Assembly (NCBI RefSeq): GCF_000063445.1
Contig: NC_009464.1
Location: 1,178,001 to 1,242,000, forward strand
Direction: 5' to 3'
From: Methanocella arvoryzae MRE50
Lineage (GTDB): Archaea > Halobacteriota > Methanocellia > Methanocellales > Methanocellaceae
DNA: 64,000 bases
This document shows positions 25,646 to 34,095 of this stretch, piece by piece. Numbering within the stretch: the stretch's first letter is position 1; each line of letters starts with the position of its first letter. The position numbers and the translations under genes are program-made. The notes beneath the pieces are model-generated. The model ran no database searches, was not told where the DNA came from, and worked only from the letters and a program-made list of their open reading frames with translations.

Positions 25646-25776
25646 TATATACCCCTGGCCTTTGATCGAAGATGCATTAATACAGTTCAACGATATAAAG
25701 CTTATCAGTAGCGAATAAAACCAAAATTATACCGTGTTTGGGGGCATGACAACTATAATATAAACTTGTACCGCAC

Positions 25777-25785
25777 CTTTATATA
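25777..25785 (+). promoter_or_regulatory. TATA box of pyrH
   Basis: CTTTATATA about 25 nt before the expected transcript start near 25806, leaving a leader of some 45-50 nt. Confidence 0.5.
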
Positions 25786-25855
25786 GTGCCATTGCCATTA
25801 TCGTGTGAACGTGCCGCTACGCCCGGTACGTATCCACGAGAGGCAGGAACGAACC

Positions 25856-26530
25856 ATGAAGATCGTAGTAAAGGTGGGAGGCTCAGCCATTGTGCAGGGC
25901 CTGGACGCACAGCGCTTTAAGGATTACGCGGACGTGATCAAGCAGCTTGCTGAAGATCACACGATCCTCATCGTGATCGGCGGAGGGACGCCGGCACGGG
26001 ACTACATCAACGTCTCCAAGCAACTCGGCGCCAACAACTCGATTCTGGACTATATCGGCATCGGCGTATCCCGCCTGAACGCCAGGCTACTCATCTCGGC
26101 GCTCGGCGACATCGCATACCCCGAGCCCCCCTATGACTACAAAGATGCAGGGCTGGCCATGTACTCAGGTAAAGTAGTGGTCATGGGCGGCGTCGTCCCT
26201 GGCCAGACCACGGATGCAGTCGCGGCCATACTCGCCGAATACGTGCACGCAGACCTCCTGATCCGCACCACCTCCGTCGACGGCGTGTTCACCGCCGACC
26301 CGAAGCTCGACCCGAAGGCGACCAAGATCGACAGTATGACACCACAGGAACTGGTCGACATGGTCACCAAGATCGAGATGACCGCCGGAGCGAACAACAT
26401 TTTCGACCCGCTGGGCGCCCAGATCGTAAAGCGCTCGAGGATACCGACAGTAGTCGTCAACGGCAAGCAGCCGGAGAACCTGATCAAGGCCGTCAAAGGC
26501 GAGCCCATCGGCACCATCATCAAGGAATGA
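25856..26530 (+). CDS. pyrH: UMP kinase
   Basis: 224 residues of the amino acid kinase fold, phosphorylating UMP to UDP. The N-terminus KIVVKVGGSAIVQG binds ATP phosphate, IGGGTPARDYI is the UMP-binding loop of archaeal UMP kinases, and the C-terminus has TSVDGVFTADPKLDP. The length and the short form match the archaeal type, which lacks the bacterial allosteric segment. The ATG at 25856 starts the conserved region directly; CAGGA lies before it. The hydrogenase-protease gene follows after 12 nt, so the two are probably co-transcribed. Confidence 0.92.
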   Translation: MKIVVKVGGSAIVQGLDAQRFKDYADVIKQLAEDHTILIVIGGGTPARDYINVSKQLGANNSILDYIGIGVSRLNARLLISALGDIAYPEPPYDYKDAGLAMYSGKVVVMGGVVPGQTTDAVAAILAEYVHADLLIRTTSVDGVFTADPKLDPKATKIDSMTPQELVDMVTKIEMTAGANNIFDPLGAQIVKRSRIPTVVVNGKQPENLIKAVKGEPIGTIIKE

Positions 26531-26542
26531 AAACGAGGTATC

Positions 26543-27004
26543 ATGAAGAACATTAAAGTCTTAGGCATCGGCAACATCCTGGTCGGGGACGACGGGTTCG
26601 GCCCCCGGGTCCTGGAGGAGCTGCAGACCCGGGAGATACCGGAAAACGTAGAGCTGATCGACGCGGGCGTGGGCGGCATGGCCATTCTCTCGTGGATCGA
26701 GGACGCAGACAAGATCATCATCATCGACTCAGTCCAGACGGGCAACGAGCCGGTAGGCACCATATACCGGTTTACGGACAAAGAGATGCCCCCCTCGGAC
26801 ATGTTCATGCTCTCCCTCCACGACCTGAACCTGGTCGACACGATCAACATCGGCAGGGTAGTACAGAAGATGCCTGACGAGATCATCATCTACGGCGTTG
26901 AAGTCGTCAGGCTGGCCGAGTTCACCAAAGAGATGTCCCCGGAAGTCGAAGCGGCAGTCAAGGAAGTCGCCGACCTGGTCATCGAAGAAATCAAGAACAG
27001 CTGA
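26543..27004 (+). CDS. Hydrogenase maturation protease (HycI/HoxM family)
   Basis: 153 residues of peptidase family M52/A31, which clips the C-terminal tail of [NiFe] hydrogenase large subunits after nickel insertion. IKVLGIGNILVGDDGFG holds the first acidic ligand, IIIIDSVQTG the second, and SLHDLNL the His ligand. It is not near the ech genes, and EchE in this window has no tail to cleave. A soluble hydrogenase encoded elsewhere (for example an F420-reducing or heterodisulfide-linked enzyme) is the more likely substrate. It follows pyrH by 12 nt and ends with a terminator hairpin. Confidence 0.88.
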   Translation: MKNIKVLGIGNILVGDDGFGPRVLEELQTREIPENVELIDAGVGGMAILSWIEDADKIIIIDSVQTGNEPVGTIYRFTDKEMPPSDMFMLSLHDLNLVDTINIGRVVQKMPDEIIIYGVEVVRLAEFTKEMSPEVEAAVKEVADLVIEEIKNS

Positions 27005-27034
27005 GCCAGAGTTTCCGAAGATACGCCGCAATCG

Positions 27035-27058
27035 CCGGCTGACGCCGGTTTTCTTTTT
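27035..27058 (+). terminator. Terminator after the hydrogenase protease gene
   Basis: CCGGC TGAC GCCGG followed by TTTTCTTTTT, 30 nt past the stop codon. Confidence 0.6.
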
Positions 27059-27095
27059 ACCCCGTTTTATCGGCCCGCTCTCCGACACTCTGACC

Positions 27096-27506
27096 ATGTC
27101 GATGTTCAACGTGGGCCGGGCATACTGCTCAGTCACCTTTGATCAGGAAGAGCTACGGGTGATACGTATCGCCTGCGCTGTCGTAGCAGCCAGAGAACAG
27201 TCGGCGGCAGACGAAGCCACAGAGGCCGGGCCTGAGGAGTACGCGGACCTGGTGAAAAAGGCGAATACGGCCGTTGTCGCCGGCAACCTCGCAGCGCTAT
27301 TCAAGCCAGGGCAGGAGATCCTGATCGAGAGGGAGGATCTGGAGCCGCTGGCAGAGGTCATCCGTAAAGGCAGCGACTGTATATCCGGAGAGGAGGAGCT
27401 GATCTTGCGCCGGGGGCTGGCGAGGATCGACAGCGCCCTTGCCGCCGGCGAGACAGATGCCCGCTCCGCTATCGAGGCAGGAAGGCCACAACCTCGAAAG
27501 CGATGA
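27096..27506 (+). CDS. Hypothetical helical protein (136 aa)
   Basis: An acidic, mainly helical protein with no recognised domain; segments such as LRVIRIACAVVAAREQSAADE and AVVAGNLAALFKPG look amphipathic. The ATG at 27096 is used because a CGTTTTATC element near 27063 lies 25-30 nt upstream, which suggests a leaderless mRNA. The last 38 nt overlap, tail to tail, the 3' end of the RMD1-like gene on the other strand. I cannot assign a function. Confidence 0.5.
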   Translation: MSMFNVGRAYCSVTFDQEELRVIRIACAVVAAREQSAADEATEAGPEEYADLVKKANTAVVAGNLAALFKPGQEILIEREDLEPLAEVIRKGSDCISGEEELILRRGLARIDSALAAGETDARSAIEAGRPQPRKR

Positions 27507-28575
27507 GGAGGATGATGATGATCTCCGTGATGATCGCAATCTTGCTGTAGGAGATCTCCTGCGACGTGGAGTACAGGTCCTCCAGCGCGTCGATCTTGTG
27601 GGTGACGATCCCCTCGTAGTCCTTTACTTTGAGCAGCCGGAGGATGTGCTCGTAGGCGCTCTGGTAGTACCAGTCCGAGGTCACCTTCAGCGGGTTCATC
27701 AGGTCCTCGAGGTTGTCCAGGATGTCCAGCTTGAACTCGCTGACCTTGAGCAGCGACCGCTCCAGCCGCCGGGGCGCCTGGGTAAACATGGTAGACTTCT
27801 GCGCAGTCTTGATCGCTTTGAACGCCTGGCTGATCTCGGCGTCGATCTTCCAGTCGTAGACGTGGAACAGGAAAGACAACGCCAGCCCCAGCTCGAGGTA
27901 CAGCCTGATGTCGTTGAAGTAGTCGTCGCACCCCTGAACTACAGCAGCCTCGTAGGAGACGAGGAACATATCTTCGTCGTAGTACGAGATGTCGCGGGAC
28001 AGCTTGTCCGCAATTTCCTTGCTGTGCAGCCGCCGCTGAGACGACTCCCCGGACAAAAACCGGGTTATGTCCGTGCCGAACTGAGTCTTCAGGTCTCCCG
28101 GATCCAGGGAGGGGTTGCATTTCTCCAGCTTGAGCAGGCTGTACTTTTTGGTGTGCTGGTAAAAAGCCCTGGCCTTCGCCGTCGACCCCGGCCTGATCTG
28201 CTCCCGGACCTCATTCATCTTGCGAGCGATAAAAGCGTTCAGGTCAAGGCCGTCGACATAAATGCCATTGATGTGCATGGCCATGATGACGTCGCTCACG
28301 GTCATGCCCTCCGGTATGTCGAAGTCGACCCTGATGATCCCGACGCCCATCGCGTAGAGGTCCGCGGAGCCAGTGACGGTGCAGATCTTGTTCAGCTTCT
28401 CCTTCTCGGAGACCAGCAGCCCGGTAAGGTTACCGAAGCCCACCTCGACAGGCTTGCTGTACTCGCTGCCGGACTGGACTTTGAAGAGGGCGGACAAGGT
28501 CGGCTTATCCATTTCGCCGCCGGTGTCGAACGATACCAGAAAAGTGAGCCTGCCCTTTAAAATCGTCAAGCTCAT
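27469..28575 (-). CDS. RMD1/YagE (DUF155-like) membrane-anchored protein
   Basis: 368 residues. The C-terminal third has DLMNPLKVTSDWYYQSAYEH, then KIDALEDLYSTSQEISYSK and a single terminal membrane helix (IAIITEIIIILLIAFEVVAF). This pattern of a cytosolic domain and C-terminal anchor preceded by paired helices is typical of the RMD1/RMND1 family (DUF155). Eukaryotic members act at the mitochondrial inner membrane; archaeal roles are unknown. The N-terminal domain (residues 1-100) is an alpha/beta unit. ATG at 28575 is preferred over a TTG at 28599. Confidence 0.7.
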   Translation of the reverse strand: MSLTILKGRLTFLVSFDTGGEMDKPTLSALFKVQSGSEYSKPVEVGFGNLTGLLVSEKEKLNKICTVTGSADLYAMGVGIIRVDFDIPEGMTVSDVIMAMHINGIYVDGLDLNAFIARKMNEVREQIRPGSTAKARAFYQHTKKYSLLKLEKCNPSLDPGDLKTQFGTDITRFLSGESSQRRLHSKEIADKLSRDISYYDEDMFLVSYEAAVVQGCDDYFNDIRLYLELGLALSFLFHVYDWKIDAEISQAFKAIKTAQKSTMFTQAPRRLERSLLKVSEFKLDILDNLEDLMNPLKVTSDWYYQSAYEHILRLLKVKDYEGIVTHKIDALEDLYSTSQEISYSKIAIITEIIIILLIAFEVVAFLPR

Positions 28576-28819
28576 GTCAGGCTGAGACACAAATATCAAT
28601 CATCCTAAGTAATCTGAGTATGTATTATAATATAAGCAACATACCGTAAATATCTTTTGTTTTTCCACAAAAACGGCATATGTAAAAGGCATTAGAGTGA
28701 CAGGCAGCGATTGTCCCCGAAAGCCCGCCGGTGGCACTCCGCCCCGCCTGTCAGATAGTCCCCAGAGTATGGTGTAACCATAGCAATCTTTAATCACGAG
28801 AGGAGCGTTACTTGTTTTC

Positions 28820-29665
28820 ATGAATAACGCGTCGCTGCCGATCATGGACGACCACATGCACCTCAACCTCCGCACAGGGCGGGGCATCGAGGCCGTCAAA
28901 GAGTTCCGCAACGCAGGCGGCACCCACGTGATCATCGTATCGCTGCCGGCCGGGGAATGCGGGCTCACGATTACGAGTGCCAGAGATTACGAGGCAGTCT
29001 ACGACCTGACCGTCGAGGCGGTCAGGCAGGCGAACGAGATCGTGAAAGCCTACGCCGTCGTAGGCGTCCACCCCGCGGAGTTTGTAGGGCTGGCCGAGAC
29101 GAGGGGCATCGACGAGGCGTACGCCATCGTAGAGAAAGGGCTGGACATAGCAGCCCGGTACGTGGCAGAAGGCAAGGCAATAGGCGTCAAGTCCGGCAGA
29201 CCCCACTACCCGGTTTCCCCGGAGATATGGGAGCAGTCCAACATGCTCATGCGCCACGCCATGGACCTGTGCAAAGAGCAGGACTGCGCCATCCAGCTCC
29301 ACACCGAGTCGGAGGACAACACCATGGAGTCCCTCTCCGACATCGCAGCCATGGCCGGCCTTCCCCCGTGGCGGGTGATCAAGCACTTCTCCCCGCCGCT
29401 GGTTAAAAAGTGCGAAAGCCTCAACATCTTCCCCTCGGTCATCGCCTCAAAAGGCGCCCTCGAAGAGGCGGTCACCCAGGGCTCCAGATTCATGCTGGAA
29501 ACCGACTACATCGACGACGCCAGCCGCCCCGGCGCTGTCCTCGGGCCCAAAACCGTGCCCCGGAAGACCAGAGAGGCGATCAGGAACGGCACCCCCGAAG
29601 AGTTCTTCTACAAGGTACACAAGGACAATCCTGAAAAGTGCTATGGTATCAAAGTGGAGCTTTAA
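28820..29665 (+). CDS. TatD-related metal-dependent hydrolase (TIM barrel)
   Basis: 281 residues of the amidohydrolase superfamily. The first metal site is MDDHMHLN (HxH), the next are AYAVVGVHPAEF, the His in IQLHTES, the His in VIKHFSP and the Asp pair in MLETDYIDD. This order matches the archaeal TatD-like group of predicted metal-dependent hydrolases. Substrate unknown; nuclease activity of TatD is known in other members. The ATG at 28820 sits after an AATCTTTAATC element and is likely near the mRNA 5' end. Single gene. Confidence 0.82.
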   Translation: MNNASLPIMDDHMHLNLRTGRGIEAVKEFRNAGGTHVIIVSLPAGECGLTITSARDYEAVYDLTVEAVRQANEIVKAYAVVGVHPAEFVGLAETRGIDEAYAIVEKGLDIAARYVAEGKAIGVKSGRPHYPVSPEIWEQSNMLMRHAMDLCKEQDCAIQLHTESEDNTMESLSDIAAMAGLPPWRVIKHFSPPLVKKCESLNIFPSVIASKGALEEAVTQGSRFMLETDYIDDASRPGAVLGPKTVPRKTREAIRNGTPEEFFYKVHKDNPEKCYGIKVEL

Positions 29666-30215
29666 GATCTTGCCAACGCCGTGCTGTACGTTTCTGGTTG
29701 CTCCTGTGCGGTGAGACAGCAATACGAACGCTGCGCTGTGCTAGTCCTCACAGATTTCACAGATTGAAACAGATTCCGCAGATTTCTATTGGATTGCACA
29801 GATGACGCTTGATTCCACAGATAACAAAAATATTCTGATCGACTGTCGTATGATTGCTATCGATGATCGATTAGTACTAGTGTGTTCCTTCTGTGATATC
29901 GAGTAGTAATCAGTGGATTCAGCAGAGAAATCTGTGGAATCAATCGTAATCTGTGGCATCTGTGAGGATTGGCACAGCGCAGCGTTCGTTTTAATGCCTC
30001 ACGTTATCTGAGCAATCCAGGTGGGCACAGCGCAGCGTTAATGTTGCTGGATCACAGGACCGGCTCCAGTGGCGCCAGCTGAAAATATTAGAAACAAGCA
30101 TACAGAACCTATTTATATGATTCTGGATAATACTTTCAGCACGCATTTAGGATAGTTTTTAAGCAAGGACTTACAATACAAACCTAATTGAAAGTATTTC
30201 AGCCGGTGGCTCTGT
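29666..30215. other. Intergenic region upstream of orc1/cdc6
   Basis: The region holds an ACAGATT-unit palindromic module (29710-30002), a partial repeat of its outer arm (GGGCACAGCGCAGCGTTAAT near 30022) and an AT-rich stretch from 30080. CTCCAGTGG at 30064-30072 resembles the core of archaeal origin-recognition boxes, but only one copy is seen. No gene is supported. Confidence 0.5.
29710..30002. repeat. ACAGATT-unit palindromic module, copy 3
   Basis: Outer arms GGTGAGACAGCAATACGAAC plus GCTGCGCTGTGC and, inverted at the right end, GCACAGCGCAGCGTTCGTTT plus TAATGCCTCAC. Inner arms are ACAGATT/AATCTGT-type units (CACAGATTTCACAGATTG on the left, AATCTGTGGCATCTGTGAGG on the right). The central 130 nt also contain degenerate units (TTCCACAGATAAC). 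Confidence 0.7.
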
Positions 30216-31343
30216 ATGAACAAGGACTTACTACTCTGGGACCAGACGATCTTCCGGGAGGAGCAGTACTTCGAGCTCGATTTCCTGCCCGAGAACCTGC
30301 TCCACAGGGAGTCGCAGATAAGATCATTGCAGTTCAGCATAGGGCCGGCTCTGCGCGGCGCCACGCCGCTCAACGCGTACTGCAGAGGTGCTCCGGGCAC
30401 TGGTAAAACTTCGGCGGTGCTGAAGGTTTTCGAGGAAGTGGAGAACGCCACCCAGAAGGTCCTTCCTGTGTATATCAACTGCCAGGTGGACTCGACCCGG
30501 TACGCGATCTTCGCCCAGATCTTCAAGAAACTGTTCGGCTATCCCCCTCCGTCCTCGGGCATCTCGTTCAAGAAGCTCTTCTCCCAGATCGCCAAGCACC
30601 TCGTGGAGAAGAAGAGAGTCCTGATCGTCGCGCTGGACGATATCAACTACCTGATGATGAGCAAGGAGATCGACGACGTCCTGTATTCGCTGCTCCGCAT
30701 GCACGAAGTGCAGCCCGGCGCCAAAGTGGGCGTGATATCCATCCTGAGCGACATGACGCTGGACATGGCGAAAGACCTGTCGCCGCAGGTGCAGTCGGTA
30801 TTCCTGCCCGAGGAGATCGTGTTCCCTCAGTATTCCGTGGACGAGATCAGGGACATCCTCAAGTACAGGATCAAGTACGGCTTCTTCCCCAACGTAGTGT
30901 CGGACGAGGTGCTGGAGAAGGTCACCCAGTATACGTGCGAGGCCGGCGACCTGCGGGTGGGCATCAACATGCTCAAGCGGGCCGGTTTAAATGCCGAGCG
31001 CCGGGCCAGCAGGAACGTCTCCGTCGAAGACGTCGAAAAAGCCTACGAAGGCTCGAGATACGTACATCTGAACTACGTGGTGCGCAGCCTCAAGAAAGAG
31101 GAGAAGATGATCCTCAAGTGCATCGTGGACTCGGGCAAGCAGGAACTCATGTCCGGCGAACTCTACGACTGCTTCAAAGAGAAGACTAACCTGGGGTATA
31201 CGTCTTTTTACGAGATGGTGAACCGGCTGGAAACTCTAAAATTAGTGACCCTGAGCAGCACCGGCAAAGGCACCCGCGGGCAGAGCAGGATCATATCCCT
31301 GCCTTATGACCCCAAAGAGATCGAGCGGCGGATCGATCTGTAA
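30216..31343 (+). CDS. orc1/cdc6: Orc1/Cdc6 replication initiator
   Basis: 375 residues. An AAA+ ATPase with Walker A GAPGTGKTS (residues 58-66) and a Walker B-like VLIVALDDINYL; arginine-finger and sensor-2 regions lie in the lid (DLRVGINMLKRAGLNAE). The C-terminal winged helix (YDCFKEKTNLGYTSFYEMVNRLETLKLV) would bind origin DNA. Methanogens often carry several Orc1/Cdc6 paralogues, so this need not be the initiator of the main origin. The ATG at 30216 is preceded by the weak TATA-like GTATTTCAG; no clear ribosome site is visible. Confidence 0.9.
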   Translation: MNKDLLLWDQTIFREEQYFELDFLPENLLHRESQIRSLQFSIGPALRGATPLNAYCRGAPGTGKTSAVLKVFEEVENATQKVLPVYINCQVDSTRYAIFAQIFKKLFGYPPPSSGISFKKLFSQIAKHLVEKKRVLIVALDDINYLMMSKEIDDVLYSLLRMHEVQPGAKVGVISILSDMTLDMAKDLSPQVQSVFLPEEIVFPQYSVDEIRDILKYRIKYGFFPNVVSDEVLEKVTQYTCEAGDLRVGINMLKRAGLNAERRASRNVSVEDVEKAYEGSRYVHLNYVVRSLKKEEKMILKCIVDSGKQELMSGELYDCFKEKTNLGYTSFYEMVNRLETLKLVTLSSTGKGTRGQSRIISLPYDPKEIERRIDL

Positions 31344-31365
31344 CATCTTTTTTCACCGGGGCATT

Positions 31366-31572
31366 TTACCACAGCGAACTGTTCACCACAGAGACACAGA
31401 GGTGCACAGAGAAACACAGAGAACGGTTCACCACAGAGACACAGAGAAACACAGAGATTTTTGATATAATGATATAGACCGATGACCAATAATTAAGTAA
31501 ATCTCTGTGAGCCTCTGTGCGTCTCTGTGCCTCTGTGGTAAACCGTTTCTCTGTGAGGCCCTGTGGTGGATA
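31366..31572. repeat. CACAGAGA-unit palindrome (class B), copy 1
   Basis: The left arm (31366-31458) is a run of TTCACCACAGAGACACAGAG-type units, partly duplicated. The right arm (31501-31570) has the complement: CTCTGTGTGC-like units ending CTGTGCCTCTGTGGTAAACC. A 40-nt AT-rich loop lies between. Related copy at 53731-53882. Confidence 0.7.
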
Positions 31573-31603
31573 GTTCCTGCACCTGTCGGGGTAAGATCGA
31601 AGT

Positions 31604-31984
31604 CTAATTGTTCTTGACGCCGCAGATGTTGTCGCCGGCGCAGGGCGTCTGGCTCTTGTTCACGGCAGGCTTCAGCTCTCCCTTGAGGAACCGTTCGAGG
31701 ATGGTGTCGACCATGCCGATGGCGTCCGGGTAGACTTCTATGCTTTTTTCGTGGAAGATGCCGACGGCCTGGGGCCCGATGGCGGCTGCGACGACGTGGG
31801 TGGCCTGGTGTTCGATGATCAGGTGGGGCACCTGGCCCTTTTCTCTGCCCGGGTTAGGGACGAACTCAGTGCAGGTGACCTTGCCCTCTTCAACCGTGTA
31901 GAACGCGAACTCCGGGGCCTTGCCGAAGTGACGGGAAACCTTGGCGTCACTCTTCGGGATGCAGACTTTCATGGCGGGACTCAT
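31604..31984 (-). CDS. NifX/NafY-type dinitrogenase Fe-Mo cofactor-binding protein
   Basis: 126 residues of the dinitrogenase iron-molybdenum cofactor-biosynthesis fold. KVCIPKSDAKVSRHFGKAPEFAFY and the following beta-strand pattern are typical. The Cys-containing tail (TPCAGDNICGVKNN) may bind a metal cluster. No nif genes lie nearby, and many methanogens have stand-alone members with unknown cargo. The ATG at 31984 is used; a TTTTTATC element near 32010 fits a leaderless mRNA. An internal ATG at 31972 is possible. Confidence 0.78.
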   Translation of the reverse strand: MSPAMKVCIPKSDAKVSRHFGKAPEFAFYTVEEGKVTCTEFVPNPGREKGQVPHLIIEHQATHVVAAAIGPQAVGIFHEKSIEVYPDAIGMVDTILERFLKGELKPAVNKSQTPCAGDNICGVKNN

Positions 31985-32053
31985 ATGAACAAGTTTGACT
32001 CGGCGGGATAAAAACCTTTAGCAAGAGCGAGAGGCGATTGCTGCAGGCTATGC

Positions 32054-32392
32054 TTATTGCCCGTACTCCCTCTGCAAAATAGTATCCGAATACCAGGCAT
32101 CTACTTCCTCATACTGCCCGGTGACGCTGGCTATCCTGACGGCGAGAGAGTGGTAGCATACGCCGTCCTGTTTGGCCAGCCTGTAGAGATAGTCCCGGCA
32201 GGTGCAGAAGTCGCCCTCTACGACGTACTGGTTTTCCCGGCCCTGGACGACGAAGAAGTCCCGGTACTTCTTGACTTTGCCCGCGAGCACCAGCTCGACG
32301 GCGTTCTTGCCTCTGGTGCCGTACTCCCGGATGATGGCGCTTACGGCATCGCTGTCCATCTGCCCGGTGCTTAGCGTATCGATGGCGCTCAC
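32054..32392 (-). CDS. SWIM zinc-finger protein
   Basis: 112 residues. The zinc-binding unit is FCTCRDYLYRL...GVCYH, a CxC-x(n)-CxH SWIM finger, near residues 61-82, preceded by a beta hairpin (FFVVQGRENQYVVEGD). SWIM fingers bind nucleic acid or proteins. Its ATG overlaps the stop of the Nif3-like gene (ATGA), so the two are translated together. Function unknown; a regulatory or nucleic-acid role is inferred from the finger. Confidence 0.72.
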   Translation of the reverse strand: MSAIDTLSTGQMDSDAVSAIIREYGTRGKNAVELVLAGKVKKYRDFFVVQGRENQYVVEGDFCTCRDYLYRLAKQDGVCYHSLAVRIASVTGQYEEVDAWYSDTILQREYGQ

Positions 32393-33132
32393 GACCGGAT
32401 CACCCTGAGCTCCGGGGGATCGTCCACGAACTCCGCCCGGACGTTTTTGCTGTTGAGCACATCTGCGAGCCGCTTCATCGCCGGGGCCTCGGTGAAGTAG
32501 TGGGGCGCCGAGATGAGGGCCACGTTACCCCGGTCCCGGATGACGTCGTGCCTGAGCTCAGAGGAAACCAGCACGTCGGCGTTGAGCTGTTTGGCGATGG
32601 GCAGGGCTTCCCTGAAAGCGCTCCCGGCAGCCGTGACTATTGTGCAGACGTCCTTGTTCAACCGGCCGACCACTTCTACGTCGACCTTCAGGGCTCTGGA
32701 GGCGGAGGCGGCGAAGTCCGCCAGGCTCTGGGTTTCTACGACGCCTGCCCGGCAGAGGTCTACGGCCACGGTATCTTTCAGGCCCAGCAGATCGGCAAGC
32801 GTGTCGTTGACGCCCCCCGGCGCCCGGTCGTAGTTCGTGTGCATCGAGTAGAGAGAGATGTCGTTTTCCAGCAGTAACTTCAGTACGCCCGCCATATCGG
32901 GGGTGAGGGCTGTCACGGGGTTCCAGATCAGCGTGTGGTGGACGACGATGGCTTCGGCGTGCATGTCGATGGCCCGCTCGATCACGAAAGGAGTGGGGTC
33001 CAGGGCCGTGGCTACCTTGTTTACCCTGTGGTAGCCCGGGACGATCAGGCCGATCTTGCCGTGATCGAAATCTTCCGCAAGATCGGGCGGGGCGATGGCC
33101 TCGAGTAACTTGACTAAATCAAAAAGCTCCAT
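32389..33132 (-). CDS. Nif3-like metal-dependent protein (DUF34)
   Basis: 247 residues. The two halves of the Nif3/DUF34 fold can be seen: VVHHTLIW with the metal-binding His pair, YSMHTNYDRAPGGVND, and the C-terminal ELRHDVIRDRGNVALISAPHY. The family hosts GTP cyclohydrolase I type enzymes and metal-insertion-like proteins; its biochemical role in archaea is unsettled. It overlaps the SWIM-finger gene by four bases. MoaA follows 30 nt away on the same strand and is transcribed toward it, so all three may be one operon starting at moaA. Confidence 0.8.
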   Translation of the reverse strand: MELFDLVKLLEAIAPPDLAEDFDHGKIGLIVPGYHRVNKVATALDPTPFVIERAIDMHAEAIVVHHTLIWNPVTALTPDMAGVLKLLLENDISLYSMHTNYDRAPGGVNDTLADLLGLKDTVAVDLCRAGVVETQSLADFAASASRALKVDVEVVGRLNKDVCTIVTAAGSAFREALPIAKQLNADVLVSSELRHDVIRDRGNVALISAPHYFTEAPAMKRLADVLNSKNVRAEFVDDPPELRVIRS

Positions 33133-33162
33133 GCGTAGGTACGACCTAATATAAATGGGCCG

Positions 33163-34095
33163 TCATGGTTCATATATTTTATACGGCTGGCAGACCTTCG
33201 CCGTTTCGGACTTGAAAAAGGGCTCTCGCGCACCCACGGTCTTAATCAGCACAGCCTCGACTTCCGCATCGCTCAGGCCCCGGACGCTGACAAGATTGTC
33301 ATTTTTCAGCAGGCACGGCTTGAGCTTGTAGTCGGACGTGATGCGGAGGCGATTACAGTTCATGCAGAATTCCGAGTTGTCTATCGGCCGGACGATCTCG
33401 ACCTCTGCGCCGCCGAGGTAGTACTTGGTCCGCCGGTGCATTTCCCTGCACACGGCCTTGTCCGCCTTCTCTTTGATCCGCTGCTCCAGCGAGGCCACGT
33501 CCGCGTGGTATTTAAAAGCCCCGTGGAAGTTCATGAGCTCGATAATCTGCAGCACCAGCGGCTTGCCTCTCACGTAATCGATCATGCGGTCGACTTCGTC
33601 CTCGTTGATGCCCTTTAGGTAGACCATGTTGATCTTCACCGGAGTCAGGCCGACGGAGAGTGCGGCATCGATTCCGTCGAGCACTTTGTCGAACTGCCCT
33701 TTGCACTGGGTGATAAAGGTGAAGCGGTCCCGGTCCATGGAGTCCAGGCTCACGTTGACCCGGTCCAGCCCGCTCTCTTTCAGGGATTCCGCCCTTGCGG
33801 CCAGCAGGGTGCCGTTGGTGGTGACGGAGACGTCCCGCATAGGGGGCAGAGCTCTTAAAATTTCGTCGAAGTCCCGGCGCAGCAGCGGCTCGCCACCGGA
33901 AAACTTGATCTTGTCGACGCCGTACCTGGCGCAAATCCGTGCTATCTGGGCGACCTCTTCCACAGTGATCTCGCTGCCGCTATCCTCTTCTCCCTCATTG
34001 TGGCAGTAGATGCACTTGAGGTTACAACGATTAGTCAGCGAAATCCTGAGGCTGGAAATTCTTCGTCCGTATGCGTCGATCAGCACGTTCTGCAT
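33163..34095 (-). CDS. moaA: GTP 3',8-cyclase (molybdopterin synthesis)
   Basis: 310 residues of the radical SAM enzyme that makes cyclic pyranopterin precursor from GTP. The N-terminal cluster motif is LTNRCNLKCIYCHNEG (CxxxCxxC), the SAM-binding GGEP is in KFSGGEPLLRR, and the C-terminal second [4Fe-4S] site has FCMNCNRLRIT and a later Cys in KLKPCLL. Tungsten- or molybdenum-formylmethanofuran dehydrogenase of methanogens needs this cofactor. The ATG at 34095 opens the conserved region. It is divergent from ilvD. Confidence 0.92.
   Translation of the reverse strand: MQNVLIDAYGRRISSLRISLTNRCNLKCIYCHNEGEEDSGSEITVEEVAQIARICARYGVDKIKFSGGEPLLRRDFDEILRALPPMRDVSVTTNGTLLAARAESLKESGLDRVNVSLDSMDRDRFTFITQCKGQFDKVLDGIDAALSVGLTPVKINMVYLKGINEDEVDRMIDYVRGKPLVLQIIELMNFHGAFKYHADVASLEQRIKEKADKAVCREMHRRTKYYLGGAEVEIVRPIDNSEFCMNCNRLRITSDYKLKPCLLKNDNLVSVRGLSDAEVEAVLIKTVGAREPFFKSETAKVCQPYKIYEP

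Noticed and set aside
30113-30526. Minus-strand open frame overlapping the orc1/cdc6 promoter
   Set aside because: Antisense to the initiator N-terminus, with no homology-like pattern and no promoter.
31366-31572. CRISPR-like array of ACAGAG repeats
   Set aside because: Units are 7-10 bp with no regular unique spacers and the arms are inverted; no cas genes are in the window.
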